This document shows, piece after piece, positions 24,742-35,854 of a stretch of 64,000 nucleotides of DNA (positions within the stretch are counted from its first letter, which is position 1; each line of letters starts with the position of its first letter). Under the pieces are notes generated by a model. The model saw nothing but the letters and a program-made list of their open reading frames with translations. It searched no databases and was not told where the DNA came from. The stretch is from Pseudonocardia sp. HH130629-09 (GTDB taxonomy: Bacteria > Actinomycetota > Actinomycetes > Mycobacteriales > Pseudonocardiaceae), in NCBI RefSeq assembly GCF_001294645.1, contig NZ_CP011868.1, positions 434,001-498,000 of the forward strand, in the 5' to 3' direction. A program made the position numbers and the translations under genes.

Positions 24742-26523
24742 GTGACGCGGCGCCGTGGGCTCCGCACCCGGCTGGCCCGGCTGCCCGGCGCCCGCCGGGT
24801 GGCCCGTGCGCTGGGCCCGCTGCGGGTGCAGGCGCACGAGCTGGGCGCGCTCATCTCCGCGGCCTGGCGGCGGTCGCTGCAGCTGCGGGTGGTCACCTCC
24901 ACGCTGGCGCTGTCGTCCGCGGTTGTGCTGGTGCTCGGTCTGGTGTTGCAGAGCGAGATCGCCGAACGGCTGCTGCAGAGCAAGCTCGACGCCGCGATCT
25001 CCCAGTCGGACGCGAACCGGCAGGTTCTGGAGGGGCAGCTCGCGAACGTCGACCCGGACCGGGAGGGCGTGCAGGAGACCCTCGACAGCGCCCTGGAGCG
25101 GCTGACCGACACCACCGGCCCCGGCCGGGCAGGGACGGCCGGGGAGTTCAGCGCCGCGCTGACCACCGGCTCGGCGAACGGGCCCGAGGTGTCCGCCGGC
25201 GACGTCGGCCAGATCACCGCGCGCCAGCAGGACATCACCGCCCGCGGGTCGCTGGACAGCCTGAACCGCCAGTACACGACCGTCGACGGCGTCCCGAACC
25301 TCGTCATCGGGCAGAAGATCGCCACCGCGGGCCGGGAGCTGCAGTTCTACCTGCTGTTCCCGCTCAACGGTGAGCAGCTGACCCTCGGGCTGGTGCAGAG
25401 CACGCTGATAGTCGGCGGGCTGGTGCTGCTGGTGCTGCTGGCCGCGATCGCCAGCCTCGTCACCCGGCAGGTGGTCCGCCCGATCCGGCACGCCGCCGAC
25501 GTCGCCGAACGCTTCGCCGGGGGACACCTCGACGAGCGGATGGCCGTCCGCGGCGAGGACGAGGTCGCCCGGCTCGCCGAGTCCTACAACGAGATGGCGG
25601 GCAGCCTCGCCGCGCAGATCGCCCAGCTCGAGGAGTTCGGGGCGTTGCAGCGGCGGTTCACCTCCGACGTGAGCCACGAGCTGCGCACGCCGCTGACCAC
25701 CGTGCGGATGGCCGCCGACGTGCTCTACGCCTCCCGCGACGAGCTGCTCCCGGCGTTGCGCCGCAGCTCCGAGCTGCTGGTCACCGAGCTCGACCGGTTC
25801 GAGGAGCTGCTGGCGGACCTGCTGGAGATCTCCCGCCTCGACGCCGGTGTGGCCGAGCTGGGTGCCGAGCGGGTCGACCTGTCCGCGGTGGTGCGACGGG
25901 CCACCGACGCGGTGCGCGGCATCGCCGCCGACGCCGGCACCGACCTCGTCCTGGACCTGCCGGCGGGCGAGCTGATCGAGGCCGACCCGCGCCGGGTGGA
26001 GCGCATCGTGCGCAACCTGGTGGCGAACGCGATCGACCACGGCGAGGGACGCCCGGTGGAGGTGACGGTGGCCGTCGACGACGCCGCGGTCGCCGTCGTC
26101 GTGCGCGACCACGGGGTGGGGCTGCGGCCCGGCGAGGCCGACCTGGTGTTCAACCGGTTCTGGCGGGCCGAGGAGTCGCGGGCCCGGCGCAGCGGCGGCA
26201 CCGGTCTCGGGCTGTCGATCAGCATCGAGGACGCCCGGCTGCACGGCGGCTGGCTGCAGGCCTGGGGCGAGCCGGGCAACGGCTCGGCGTTCCGGCTGAC
26301 CCTGCCGCGCGAGGTCGGCGGGCACATCACCGCCTCGCCGCTGCCGCTCGGCCCACCGGCCGCGGACGCCGGGGAACGGCGCAACGGCAGCTCGGTGCCG
26401 ACCCCGCCGCAGGGGATCGGCCGCGAGCTGCGTGAGGAGGACCTGTGGCGGCTGCGGGCCGAGGAGCACGCGCCGATGCAGCCCGCCGAGCGCGCCATCA
26501 TCGACCCGGGTGGCGACCGGTGA
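24742..26523 (+). CDS. mtrB: Sensor histidine kinase MtrB
   Basis: 593 residues. Membrane segments at about 52-75 (VVTSTLALSSAVVLVLGLVL) and 215-235 (LIVGGLVLLVLLAAIASLV) enclose an extracytoplasmic sensor domain. HAMP follows, then the phospho-His in RRFTSDVSHELRTPLTTV near 310 and the ATPase N, G1 and G2 boxes (NLVANAIDHG, DHGVGLRPGE, GGTGLGLSI). Phosphorylates MtrA and works with LpqB. A TTG directly before the GTG at 24742 is an alternative start; neither has a good ribosome binding site. Its stop overlaps lpqB as GTGA. Confidence 0.95.
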   Translation: MTRRRGLRTRLARLPGARRVARALGPLRVQAHELGALISAAWRRSLQLRVVTSTLALSSAVVLVLGLVLQSEIAERLLQSKLDAAISQSDANRQVLEGQLANVDPDREGVQETLDSALERLTDTTGPGRAGTAGEFSAALTTGSANGPEVSAGDVGQITARQQDITARGSLDSLNRQYTTVDGVPNLVIGQKIATAGRELQFYLLFPLNGEQLTLGLVQSTLIVGGLVLLVLLAAIASLVTRQVVRPIRHAADVAERFAGGHLDERMAVRGEDEVARLAESYNEMAGSLAAQIAQLEEFGALQRRFTSDVSHELRTPLTTVRMAADVLYASRDELLPALRRSSELLVTELDRFEELLADLLEISRLDAGVAELGAERVDLSAVVRRATDAVRGIAADAGTDLVLDLPAGELIEADPRRVERIVRNLVANAIDHGEGRPVEVTVAVDDAAVAVVVRDHGVGLRPGEADLVFNRFWRAEESRARRSGGTGLGLSISIEDARLHGGWLQAWGEPGNGSAFRLTLPREVGGHITASPLPLGPPAADAGERRNGSSVPTPPQGIGRELREEDLWRLRAEEHAPMQPAERAIIDPGGDR

Positions 26524-28244
26524 CCGCCCGGCCCGTGTGGGCGGCCCTGGTCGTGGCGGTCGTCGCCGCCGTGGTCGCCGGGTGCGCGACGGTGCCCCAG
26601 CAGTCCGACGTGCAGGTGCTGCGCCAGGGCGAACAGGCGGCCGAGCGGGACCTGAGCGGCCCGATCGAGGACGACGAGCCGCTCGGCCTGGTCCGCGGGT
26701 TCGTCTACCGTTCCGGCTCGCCCGACGACCGGCACGCGCAGGCCCGCCGCTACCTGACGGCGTCGGCGTCGGGATGGGACGACGCGGCGTCGCTGACCGT
26801 CCTGGACGACCGGTTCGACACCGTGGTGTCCCCGGACGGCGGCACCCCGGGCCCGGACCGGATGACGGTGCGGGTGCGGGGCACCCGGTTGGGGACGGTC
26901 GGGCCCGGCGGGGCGTTCGAGTCCTCGCCGCAGCGGGTCGAGGTCGACGTCGGGGTCGTCCGGGAGGGCGAGCACTGGCGAATCGACCGTCCGCCGCCCG
27001 GGGTGATGGTCCGGCTGGCGGACTTCCGCCTGTACTACAGGGAGCTGCAGGCCTGGTTCGTCGACCCGGTCCGCCGGATGTTGCTCCCCGACGGGCACTA
27101 CATCCGCAGCGGGCGTCCCGGCGAGCTCGCGATGGACGCCGTCGACGTCCTGCTGCGCGGGCCGTCCACCGGCCTGGCCGGGGCCGCGGTGACGATGATC
27201 CCGGCGACCGCGCGGATCCGGTCGGCCACCACCGACCCCGCGGCGGGCACCGCGTCGATCGAGCTGACCGGGGTGTCGGGGCTGTCCCCGCAGGACCGGG
27301 AGCTGCTCGCCGCGCAGGTCGCGCAGACCCTCGGCGGGGTGGGCGTGCCGCGGGTGGAGCTGCTGGCCGACGGCGTACCGCTGGTCCCCGGCACACCGAC
27401 GGTGTCGGGCGCGGACCAGGCCGACCTCGTCGCCGGCCCCGGCCGGGCCCCCGCGTTCCCCTACGTGGTCGACGGCGGCCGGGTCCGTCAGCTCAGCGCG
27501 ACCGGCGTGGCGGCACCGGTGGCCGGGCAGGCCGGGAACGGCTCGTTCGACATCACCGAGGCCGCCGCGTCCGCGCGCAGCGGGCGGATCGCCGTCGTGT
27601 CCCGGGAGTCGACGGGCACCCAGCGGCTGCTCACCGGCCCGCTGGGCGGGGAGCTCACCGCCACCCCGGTGTCCGGCGCCGACATCCGCTCGCTGAGCTG
27701 GAACGGGGCGGGCGACGAGATCTGGGCGGTCGTGAACGGCAGGCTGCGCCGGGTCCTCGTCCCGCCGTCCGGGCCGCCGGTCGAGGGCGCGGTGGACGCG
27801 GGCCGGCTGACGCCGCTCGGCCGGATCGGGGACATCGCGCTGGCGCGTGAGGGCGGCCGGATCGCCGTCGTCGCCGACGGTGCGCTGCTCGTCGGCCCGA
27901 TCGTCCCGCTGGAGGCCGGCGAGGTCGCCGTCGGGCCGCTGCGCCGGCTGCGCCCCGGCGACCTCGACGACGTGGTGTCGGTCGACTGGCACTCGGCGGA
28001 CCGGATCGTGGTCGCCTCCGACTCCGACCGCCCCATGTCCGAGGTGAGCGCCGACGGGCTCCGTCTGGACCAGATCCCCGGGACGAACCTGACCGCGCCG
28101 CTGCGCGCACTGGCCGCCGCCGAGGGGCGCCCGCTGTACGTGACCGACCGGACCGGCCTGTGGAGCTACACCGGCAGCGAGTTCGACGCCTGGCAGCAGG
28201 TGGGCGGGACCGGGGCGGCCACCCAGCCGTTCTACCCCGGCTGA
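26520..28244 (+). CDS. lpqB: Lipoprotein LpqB
   Basis: 574 residues. Signal peptide with hydrophobic VWAALVVAVVAAVVAGC and lipobox VVAGC; the Cys at residue 21 would be lipidated. About 60-190 is the GerMN-like region, including RMLLPDGHYIRSGRPGELAM at the start of the second part, and the C-terminal half forms a beta-propeller-like domain. In mycobacteria LpqB binds MtrB outside the membrane and tunes MtrA phosphorylation. Overlaps mtrB by 4 bp (GTGA), so it is coupled. Two DnaA boxes follow within 60 bp of its stop. Confidence 0.94.
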   Translation: MTARPVWAALVVAVVAAVVAGCATVPQQSDVQVLRQGEQAAERDLSGPIEDDEPLGLVRGFVYRSGSPDDRHAQARRYLTASASGWDDAASLTVLDDRFDTVVSPDGGTPGPDRMTVRVRGTRLGTVGPGGAFESSPQRVEVDVGVVREGEHWRIDRPPPGVMVRLADFRLYYRELQAWFVDPVRRMLLPDGHYIRSGRPGELAMDAVDVLLRGPSTGLAGAAVTMIPATARIRSATTDPAAGTASIELTGVSGLSPQDRELLAAQVAQTLGGVGVPRVELLADGVPLVPGTPTVSGADQADLVAGPGRAPAFPYVVDGGRVRQLSATGVAAPVAGQAGNGSFDITEAAASARSGRIAVVSRESTGTQRLLTGPLGGELTATPVSGADIRSLSWNGAGDEIWAVVNGRLRRVLVPPSGPPVEGAVDAGRLTPLGRIGDIALAREGGRIAVVADGALLVGPIVPLEAGEVAVGPLRRLRPGDLDDVVSVDWHSADRIVVASDSDRPMSEVSADGLRLDQIPGTNLTAPLRALAAAEGRPLYVTDRTGLWSYTGSEFDAWQQVGGTGAATQPFYPG

Positions 28245-28272
28245 CGCCGTCCCGGTGACCGGACCGCCGGCC

Positions 28273-28300
28273 TGTGGACAACTCCGGAGCATGTGGACAA
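28273..28300 (-). promoter_or_regulatory. Two directly repeated DnaA boxes
   Basis: TGTGGACAA at 28273-28281 and 28292-28300, reading TTGTCCACA on the minus strand, the actinobacterial DnaA box. They have the same orientation, 10 bp apart, between lpqB and the comF-like gene. Confidence 0.6.
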
Positions 28301-28361
28301 CCCGCCTCCGGCGGGCTCCGGCGGCGCCGCGGTGACGGTGCCCGGGGCGAGTATCGGTGCC

Positions 28362-29090
28362 GTGAACCCCACCCGATCCCCGTCCCCGGCCGCCGCCCTG
28401 CTGGACCTCCTGCTCCCCCGGACCTGCGGCGGCTGCGGCGCCGGGCCGCCCGGTGGCGGGGGCTGGTGCCCGGCCTGCGCGCAGGACACCCCGGGCCCGG
28501 TGCCGGTCCGGGTACCCCGCGCCGGCCGGGTCGCTGCGGCCGGGCGCTACCGCGGGCCGCTGCGCCGGGCGGTGTTGGCCTACAAGGAACGCGGCCGGCG
28601 GGACCTGGCGCCGGACCTGGCCCGACTGCTGGTCGGACCGGTGTCGGCGGTGCTCGCGCCGCGGGCCGACGGGACGCCGGACCCGACCGCGGTGCGTCTG
28701 GTGCCCGTACCGTCCCGGCCGTCGGCGGCCCGGGTCCGCGGCGGCGACCACGTGGTGCGGCTGTGCCGGGCGCTGGTGCCGCTGCTCACCGCGGCCGGGC
28801 TACCGGCCCGCACCGACGCGGTACTGGCCCTGCACCGCCGCGCCAGGGACTCGGTGGGGCTCGACGGCGCGGGCCGGGCGGCGAACCTGGCCTCGGCGCT
28901 GCACCCGGCCCGCGGCCGCGAGCCGGTTCCGGCGGCCCCGGGGGAGGCGGTGCTGCTGGTCGACGACGTCGTGACCTCCGGGGCGACGCTGCGCGCCTGC
29001 GGGGCCGTGCTCGCCGGGTCCGGGCTGCCCGCGGTGGGCGCGGTGGTGCTCGCCGACGCCTCGACGAGGCGACGTCGACCGCACCGCTGA
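28362..29090 (+). CDS. ComF family phosphoribosyltransferase-like protein
   Basis: 242 residues. The N-terminal RTCGGCGAGPPGGGGWCPAC is a four-cysteine zinc ribbon, followed by the ComF segment RGPLRRAVLAYKERGRRDLA, and the PRPP-binding loop VLLVDDVVTSGATL near residue 210. ComF proteins act in DNA uptake or unknown PRPP-linked steps; the role in actinobacteria is not settled (Rv3242c-like). I place the start at GTG 28362; the longer frame from GTG 28293 would begin inside the second DnaA box and adds a low-complexity tail. Confidence 0.8.
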   Translation: MNPTRSPSPAAALLDLLLPRTCGGCGAGPPGGGGWCPACAQDTPGPVPVRVPRAGRVAAAGRYRGPLRRAVLAYKERGRRDLAPDLARLLVGPVSAVLAPRADGTPDPTAVRLVPVPSRPSAARVRGGDHVVRLCRALVPLLTAAGLPARTDAVLALHRRARDSVGLDGAGRAANLASALHPARGREPVPAAPGEAVLLVDDVVTSGATLRACGAVLAGSGLPAVGAVVLADASTRRRRPHR

Positions 29091-29414
29091 TTGTGACGGC
29101 TGTCACATAGGGAGACGGTCGCGTGCTGGTCCTGTCGGGGGTCCACTGTAGTCGTCGGGCGCGCGATCGGGAGGTGGGCGCGCCAGACCGGGGCGGTGGG
29201 TCACCCGGGTGCCGCGGGGTCGTCGCACGCCGCGTCCGTCGGCGCCAGGGTGTCCACCCGACGGGTCGGCGAACGACCTGTCCCGGAGGCAGATTTCCCG
29301 ATAACGTCGGCCGAACTCCGACCGCTACCACATCAGGAGGAACGACCGCGAGCCCACCCCCTGGGGCCGTCGTCGGGTCCCGGGTTCAGCACGACTGAAG
29401 CGAGGGATGTTCGA
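29091..29414 (+). promoter_or_regulatory. 324-bp upstream region of hpf
   Basis: No gene. It holds the CRP-type site at 29092-29107, a possible -10 TGTAGT at 29147-29152 about 48 bp from the dyad centre, and GATAAC at 29299-29304. A transcript from the upstream promoter would have a leader of about 250 nt. CAGGAGGAAC near 29334 is a good ribosome binding site with no start codon after it. Confidence 0.45.
29092..29107. promoter_or_regulatory. CRP/GlxR-type binding site (perfect palindrome)
   Basis: TGTGA-CGGCTG-TCACA, an exact match to the TGTGA-N6-TCACA consensus, 2 bp after the comF-like gene and 307 bp before hpf. Confidence 0.7.
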
Positions 29415-30074
29415 GTGGAGATCGTCGTCACCGGCCGCAACGTCGAGGTGCCGGAGCACTTCCGTGGCCTGGTCCAGGACAAGCTGAGCCGCCTGGAGCG
29501 CCACGACCACAAGATCGTCGGAATGGAGGTGGAGCTCTTCCACGAGCCGAACCGCCGTCAGCAGAAGTCCTGCCAGCGCGTCGAGATCACCGGACGTGGC
29601 GGCTGCGGAGCGGTCGCCCGCGCCGAGGCCTCTGCCGCCGACTTCTACGCCGCACTCGACCTGGCCGTCGGCAAGCTCGCCGAACGGCTGCGCCGTTCCC
29701 ACGACCGTCGCAAGCCCAGCCGCCGCGACCGCGTCGCCGCCTCCCGCGCCGCCGCCGACGCCTCGGCCGTCGCGCTGATGGAAGCGGCCCCTCCCATGAC
29801 CGACACCATTCCCGCACCGCGCAGCCACGACGAGTCCCTGACCGACGACGAGCTGGCCCGCCTCGAGGAGCAGTGGGAGGCCGAGTACCGGCCCGGCCGC
29901 ATCGTCCGCGAGAAGTCCCACCCGGCCACGCCGATGAGCGTCGACGAGGCGCTGTCGCGGATGGAGCTCGTCGGCCACGACTTCTACATGTTCTCCTGCA
30001 GCGAGACCGGCCGTGCCTCAGTCGTCTACCGCCGCCGCGGCTACGACTACGGCGTGATCCGGCTCGACGGCTGA
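29415..30074 (+). CDS. hpf: Ribosome hibernation promoting factor, long form
   Basis: 219 residues. N-terminal S30AE domain (VEIVVTGRNVEVPEHFRGLV to about residue 100) binds the 30S decoding area; a linker of about 55 residues leads to the C-terminal dimerisation domain with MSVDEALSRMELVGHDFYMF and YRRRGYDYGVIRL. Long HPF forms 100S ribosome dimers in resting cells. GTG at 29415 with GAGGGA 8 nt before; the open frame upstream is non-coding. A CRP-type site upstream suggests control by cAMP or nutritional state. Neighbour of secA as in mycobacteria. Confidence 0.94.
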   Translation: MEIVVTGRNVEVPEHFRGLVQDKLSRLERHDHKIVGMEVELFHEPNRRQQKSCQRVEITGRGGCGAVARAEASAADFYAALDLAVGKLAERLRRSHDRRKPSRRDRVAASRAAADASAVALMEAAPPMTDTIPAPRSHDESLTDDELARLEEQWEAEYRPGRIVREKSHPATPMSVDEALSRMELVGHDFYMFSCSETGRASVVYRRRGYDYGVIRLDG

Positions 30075-30100
30075 GCACCCGCGCCCGACGGTGCCCCGTA

Positions 30101-30129
30101 CCGCGGCGGGGAACGCCTCCCCGCCGCGG
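30101..30129 (+). terminator. 12-bp stem terminator after hpf
   Basis: 30101-30112 pairs perfectly with 30118-30129 across a 5-nt loop. A competing pairing exists between 30077-30085 and 30128-30136. Confidence 0.7.
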
Positions 30130-30180
30130 CGCGGGTCATCGCCCGGGTGCCCGTACCATGGTCGGCGGGGTCGGTCCGCC

Positions 30181-30200
30181 GCGCGGCGCCGGCGCCGCGC
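30181..30200. repeat. 20-bp perfect palindrome upstream of secA
   Basis: GCGCGGCGCC followed directly by its reverse complement, 85 bp before the secA start. Could be a cruciform, protein site or leader hairpin. Confidence 0.6.
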
Positions 30201-30285
30201 CGGTGCCGTCCGAGGCGCCGAGACGCGGCGCGGAGACCGTGGTGGGAGGCCCCGTGTCCTGACCGCGACGTGAATGAGGTCGGCA

Positions 30286-33111
<2,826 letters not shown>

Positions 33112-33249
33112 GACCGTGCGCCGTCCGGTGGGGGCCTCCCGCCGGCGGCGCCGATCCCGCGGCCGCGACCCTCACGAGCGGTGCCCGACGGCAGGTCTCC
33201 CACGGTCCCACCGGCAGGACGCGCACGAGCGAGCACCCGGACGCGGGTC

Positions 33250-34020
33250 TCACACGAGCCGGACGGCGGTGGCGAGCCACCGGCCGTCCGGTGTGCGGTC
33301 CAGCCGCAGCGCCAGGGCACGTACCCGCCCGCCGACGGTGACGGTCGCGCAGACCTCGGCCACGTCCGGCCGGGGCAGGCCCACGTGCACCCGCGGCGCC
33401 CGGCGCGCGGTAGGTCCGCCCGGACTCCCGCAGCCGGGGGCACCGGCCCGTCCACCGGCGCCCGAGAGACCACGGGACCGGTGGCCCGAGTGCACGAACC
33501 GGGCCGCGGTCAGGTAGCGACGCACCGCAGGGGTGGTGACGGCCGCGACCCCCTCCGGCGGGCGACGCCCGGCGAGCACCTCGGTCAGCAGCCGGACGAT
33601 CCCGGTGGCCGGGGCCCGTACCCGGGCGAGGTCGGCCGGGGAGATGTCCTCGGGCACCGTCGGCACCGGGACGGGGCGGATCGCCTCGCGCGGTGCGGGC
33701 GCCGGTCCGGAGGACATCCGGAACCCACCGGGCAGCACGACGACGACCCCCGGTGCGAGCGGTTCGGGTACGTCGGCGGGGGTCCGGGCCAGGAGCGGTG
33801 CAGGTCCGGACGGCAGGGCCGGCGCCGGCTCCTCGGCGGCCCCGGGGCGGGCGGTGTCGGTGCGTGGACCGGATCCGGCCCTGGAGTCCGCTCCGGTCCG
33901 CCTCCGGCCCCCGGCATCCGGGGCGGTGTCGGCCCGCACGTGGGTACCGCTCCCCGGAGCGGTGCCGGTCCGTGCGCGGGCACCGGAATCCGGGTCGGCG
34001 TCGGTCGTCGTCGTGGTCAC
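33250..34020 (-). CDS. Pro/Ala/Arg-rich protein, Rv3235-like (DUF6459)
   Basis: 256 residues. The first 110 are low-complexity (Thr, Asp, Pro, Ala rich). The conserved part is C-terminal: ATGIVRLLTEVLAGRRPPEG followed by RRYLTAARFVH, and VHVGLPRPDVAEVCATVTV leading to RALALRLDRTPDGRWLAT. This resembles the actinobacterial family found next to secA (Rv3235). No catalytic motif, signal peptide or membrane segment is evident. Function unknown. GTG at 34020 is chosen as the first start compatible with protein composition; upstream bases are repetitive. Confidence 0.68.
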   Translation of the reverse strand: MTTTTTDADPDSGARARTGTAPGSGTHVRADTAPDAGGRRRTGADSRAGSGPRTDTARPGAAEEPAPALPSGPAPLLARTPADVPEPLAPGVVVVLPGGFRMSSGPAPAPREAIRPVPVPTVPEDISPADLARVRAPATGIVRLLTEVLAGRRPPEGVAAVTTPAVRRYLTAARFVHSGHRSRGLSGAGGRAGAPGCGSPGGPTARRAPRVHVGLPRPDVAEVCATVTVGGRVRALALRLDRTPDGRWLATAVRLV

Positions 34021-34178
34021 GGCGTCAGACTGCGGCGCGCCCCGACGCCACGGTGGGAACCGGCTCGCGTCCGCCACCGGACCGTCCAGCTCCGCATGGT
34101 CCGGATCCGCATGATCCGGACCAGCACGACCCGGGGGGAGGCGGGTCGGGCCGCGGCTGATCCCATCGGCGTGGGTGT

Positions 34179-34272
34179 GGCCGTGCGTGGCCCACCACGG
34201 CACGGGAAGGCCGTGCCTGGCCCCACCACGGCGACGAGGCAGGCCGTGTGTGCCCCACCACGGCGACGGCGG
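34179..34272. repeat. Three imperfect tandem repeats of 30-33 bp
   Basis: Units 34179-34208, 34209-34241 and 34242-34272 each begin GGCCGTG and contain CCCACCACGGC (third: CCCCACCACGGC). The differences are point changes and a 3-bp insertion. Confidence 0.75.
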
Positions 34273-34335
34273 CGGCCGGTGTTCACGAACGCAACCGGCT
34301 CCGCCCGACCGCGCCCGCCGGGCCCGGCCCCGTCC

Positions 34336-34341
34336 TACCCT
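34336..34341 (+). promoter_or_regulatory. Leaderless -10 of MarR gene (TACCCT)
   Basis: TACCCT ends 6 nt before the ATG at 34348. Confidence 0.5.
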
Positions 34342-34347
34342 CCCGCG

Positions 34348-34851
34348 ATGCCCGCACCCCGCCCACCGGGACGGATCGATCTCACCCCGCCCCGTCTCGT
34401 CGCCGCGCCCGACCCGGTGGAGGGCCCCGCGGAGTCGCTGGCCGACCTCGTCGTCCGGGCCGGGGCGGCGGTGCTCGCCGAACGTCGCCGGCGGACCGGG
34501 GCGCACGGCCTCGGCGTCACCGGGTTCGCCGTCCTCGACGTGCTGCAGCGGTGCGGCGGGCTCGCCCAGCGCGAGCTCGCGGCCCGGGTCCGGGTCGCCC
34601 CGACCAGCCTGACCCCGGTCGTCGACGCCCTGGAAGCGGCCGGGTTGGTGGTCCGCCGCGGTGACCCGGCCGACCGGCGGGTCCGGCTCGTCGCGCTCAC
34701 CGACGCCGGACGGGACCGGTGGCGCGCCGCCCGTCCGGACGGTCGCGGGCCGTGGCTGCGGGAACCACCGGACGGACTCGACGCCGCCGTCCGCGACTAT
34801 CTGGTCGCGGTGATCGTCGACCTGGAGCAGGATCGGTCCGACGCGACGTGA
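34348..34851 (+). CDS. MarR family transcriptional regulator
   Basis: 167 residues. Winged helix-turn-helix at about 50-115: LGVTGFAVLDVLQRCGGLAQ, then RELAARVRVAPTSLTPVVDA, then LEAAGLVVRRGDPADRRVRL, the last being the MarR wing with its DxRxxxL pattern. MarR proteins repress efflux or detoxification genes and release DNA on ligand binding. It lies 16 bp before the two-gene ABC exporter, so it is probably that operon's regulator and cotranscribed with it. The ATG at 34348 has TACCCT 6 nt upstream. Confidence 0.85.
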   Translation: MPAPRPPGRIDLTPPRLVAAPDPVEGPAESLADLVVRAGAAVLAERRRRTGAHGLGVTGFAVLDVLQRCGGLAQRELAARVRVAPTSLTPVVDALEAAGLVVRRGDPADRRVRLVALTDAGRDRWRAARPDGRGPWLREPPDGLDAAVRDYLVAVIVDLEQDRSDAT

Positions 34852-34867
34852 TCGGCAGGGGAGTGCG

Positions 34868-35854
34868 ATGGGGCGGACCGCGGTCGAGGTGGTCGACCTG
34901 GTGAAGCGGTATCCGAAGGCGAAGGGCAACGCCGTCGACGGCCTGTCGTTCTCGGTGGCCGAGGGCGAGGTGTTCGGGCTGCTCGGCCCCAACGGCGCGG
35001 GGAAGACCACGACCGTCGGCGTGCTCACGACCCGCGTGGTGCCGACCTCGGGCACGGCCCGGGTCGCCGGTCTCGACGTGCGCACCGACGCCGTCGCCGT
35101 CTGCGCGAAGCTGGCCGTCGTCCCGCAGCGCCAGAACCTGGACCGATCCCTCGGCGTCCGCGACAACCTGATCTTCCACGCCGCCTACCACGGTGTCGGT
35201 CGGGCCGAGCGCAACCGCCGCGCCGACGAGCTGCTGGAGCGGATGGGGCTGACCGACAAGGCGAAGGCGGTCGCCGACGACCTCTCCGGCGGTCAGGCCC
35301 AACGCGTCATGATCGCCCGCGGGCTCATGCACCGGCCGCAGGTGCTGTTCCTCGACGAGCCCTCCACCGGTCTGGACCCGCAGGCCCGGCTGTTCGTCCA
35401 CGACCAGATCGGTGGCCTGCGCGCCGAGGGCGTGACCGTCGTGCTGACCACCCACGACATGGACGAGGCGCACAAGCTGTCGGACCGGATCGGGATCGTC
35501 GACTACGGCAGGCTGCTCGCCCTGGACACCCCGGACACGCTGGTCCGGTCGCTGCCGGGGAGCGCGACGGTGGAGATCGTCGCCGACCACGGCCCCGGTG
35601 CGGCGGAGACGCTGCGGGCGGCGCTGGCCGGGCTGGGCGGTGTCGCCCGCGCCGAGACCCCGCCGGGCCGCGGCCCGGGGGAGAGCGGCACCGCGACGGC
35701 GTTCCGGCTGTCGGTCACCGGAGGGCCGGCGGCGTTGCTCGCACCGGCCGTCGACCTGCTCGGCAGGCACGGCGCCACGGTGCGCGACGTCAGCCTGGGA
35801 CAGGCGACGCTGGAGGACGTGTTCATCGACCTGACCGGGAGGGACCTCCGATGA
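34868..35854 (+). CDS. ABC transporter ATP-binding protein, DrrA-like
   Basis: 328 residues. Walker A GLLGPNGAGKTTT near 40, Q-loop VPQRQNLD, signature DDLSGGQAQRVMIARGLM near 140, Walker B VLFLDEPSTGLDPQ and H-loop TTHDMDEA. After about residue 215 comes the extra C-terminal domain seen in DrrA-type drug exporters, ending TLEDVFIDLTGRDLR. Pairs with the following ABC-2 permease (ATGA overlap) and works as an exporter energised by ATP. The substrate is unknown; drug or lipid export is likely given the MarR neighbour. Confidence 0.9.
   Translation: MGRTAVEVVDLVKRYPKAKGNAVDGLSFSVAEGEVFGLLGPNGAGKTTTVGVLTTRVVPTSGTARVAGLDVRTDAVAVCAKLAVVPQRQNLDRSLGVRDNLIFHAAYHGVGRAERNRRADELLERMGLTDKAKAVADDLSGGQAQRVMIARGLMHRPQVLFLDEPSTGLDPQARLFVHDQIGGLRAEGVTVVLTTHDMDEAHKLSDRIGIVDYGRLLALDTPDTLVRSLPGSATVEIVADHGPGAAETLRAALAGLGGVARAETPPGRGPGESGTATAFRLSVTGGPAALLAPAVDLLGRHGATVRDVSLGQATLEDVFIDLTGRDLR

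Larger units (their letters stand above)
34021..34347. other. Intergenic region with three 30-33-bp repeats
   Basis: Divergent spacer between the DUF6459 and MarR genes. Contains the repeats at 34179-34272, a near-palindromic GGTCCGGATCCGCATGATCC region around 34099 and the MarR -10. I see no supportable gene. Confidence 0.5.

Noticed and set aside
28293..28361. N-terminal extension of the comF-like protein from GTG 28293
   Set aside because: It would start inside a DnaA box and adds low-complexity residues absent from the family.
33181..34347. Upstream extension of the MarR frame
   Set aside because: Open frame is Arg/Gly/Pro low-complexity and crosses the repeat region and the antisense DUF6459 gene; the ATG at 34348 with a -10 is the real start.
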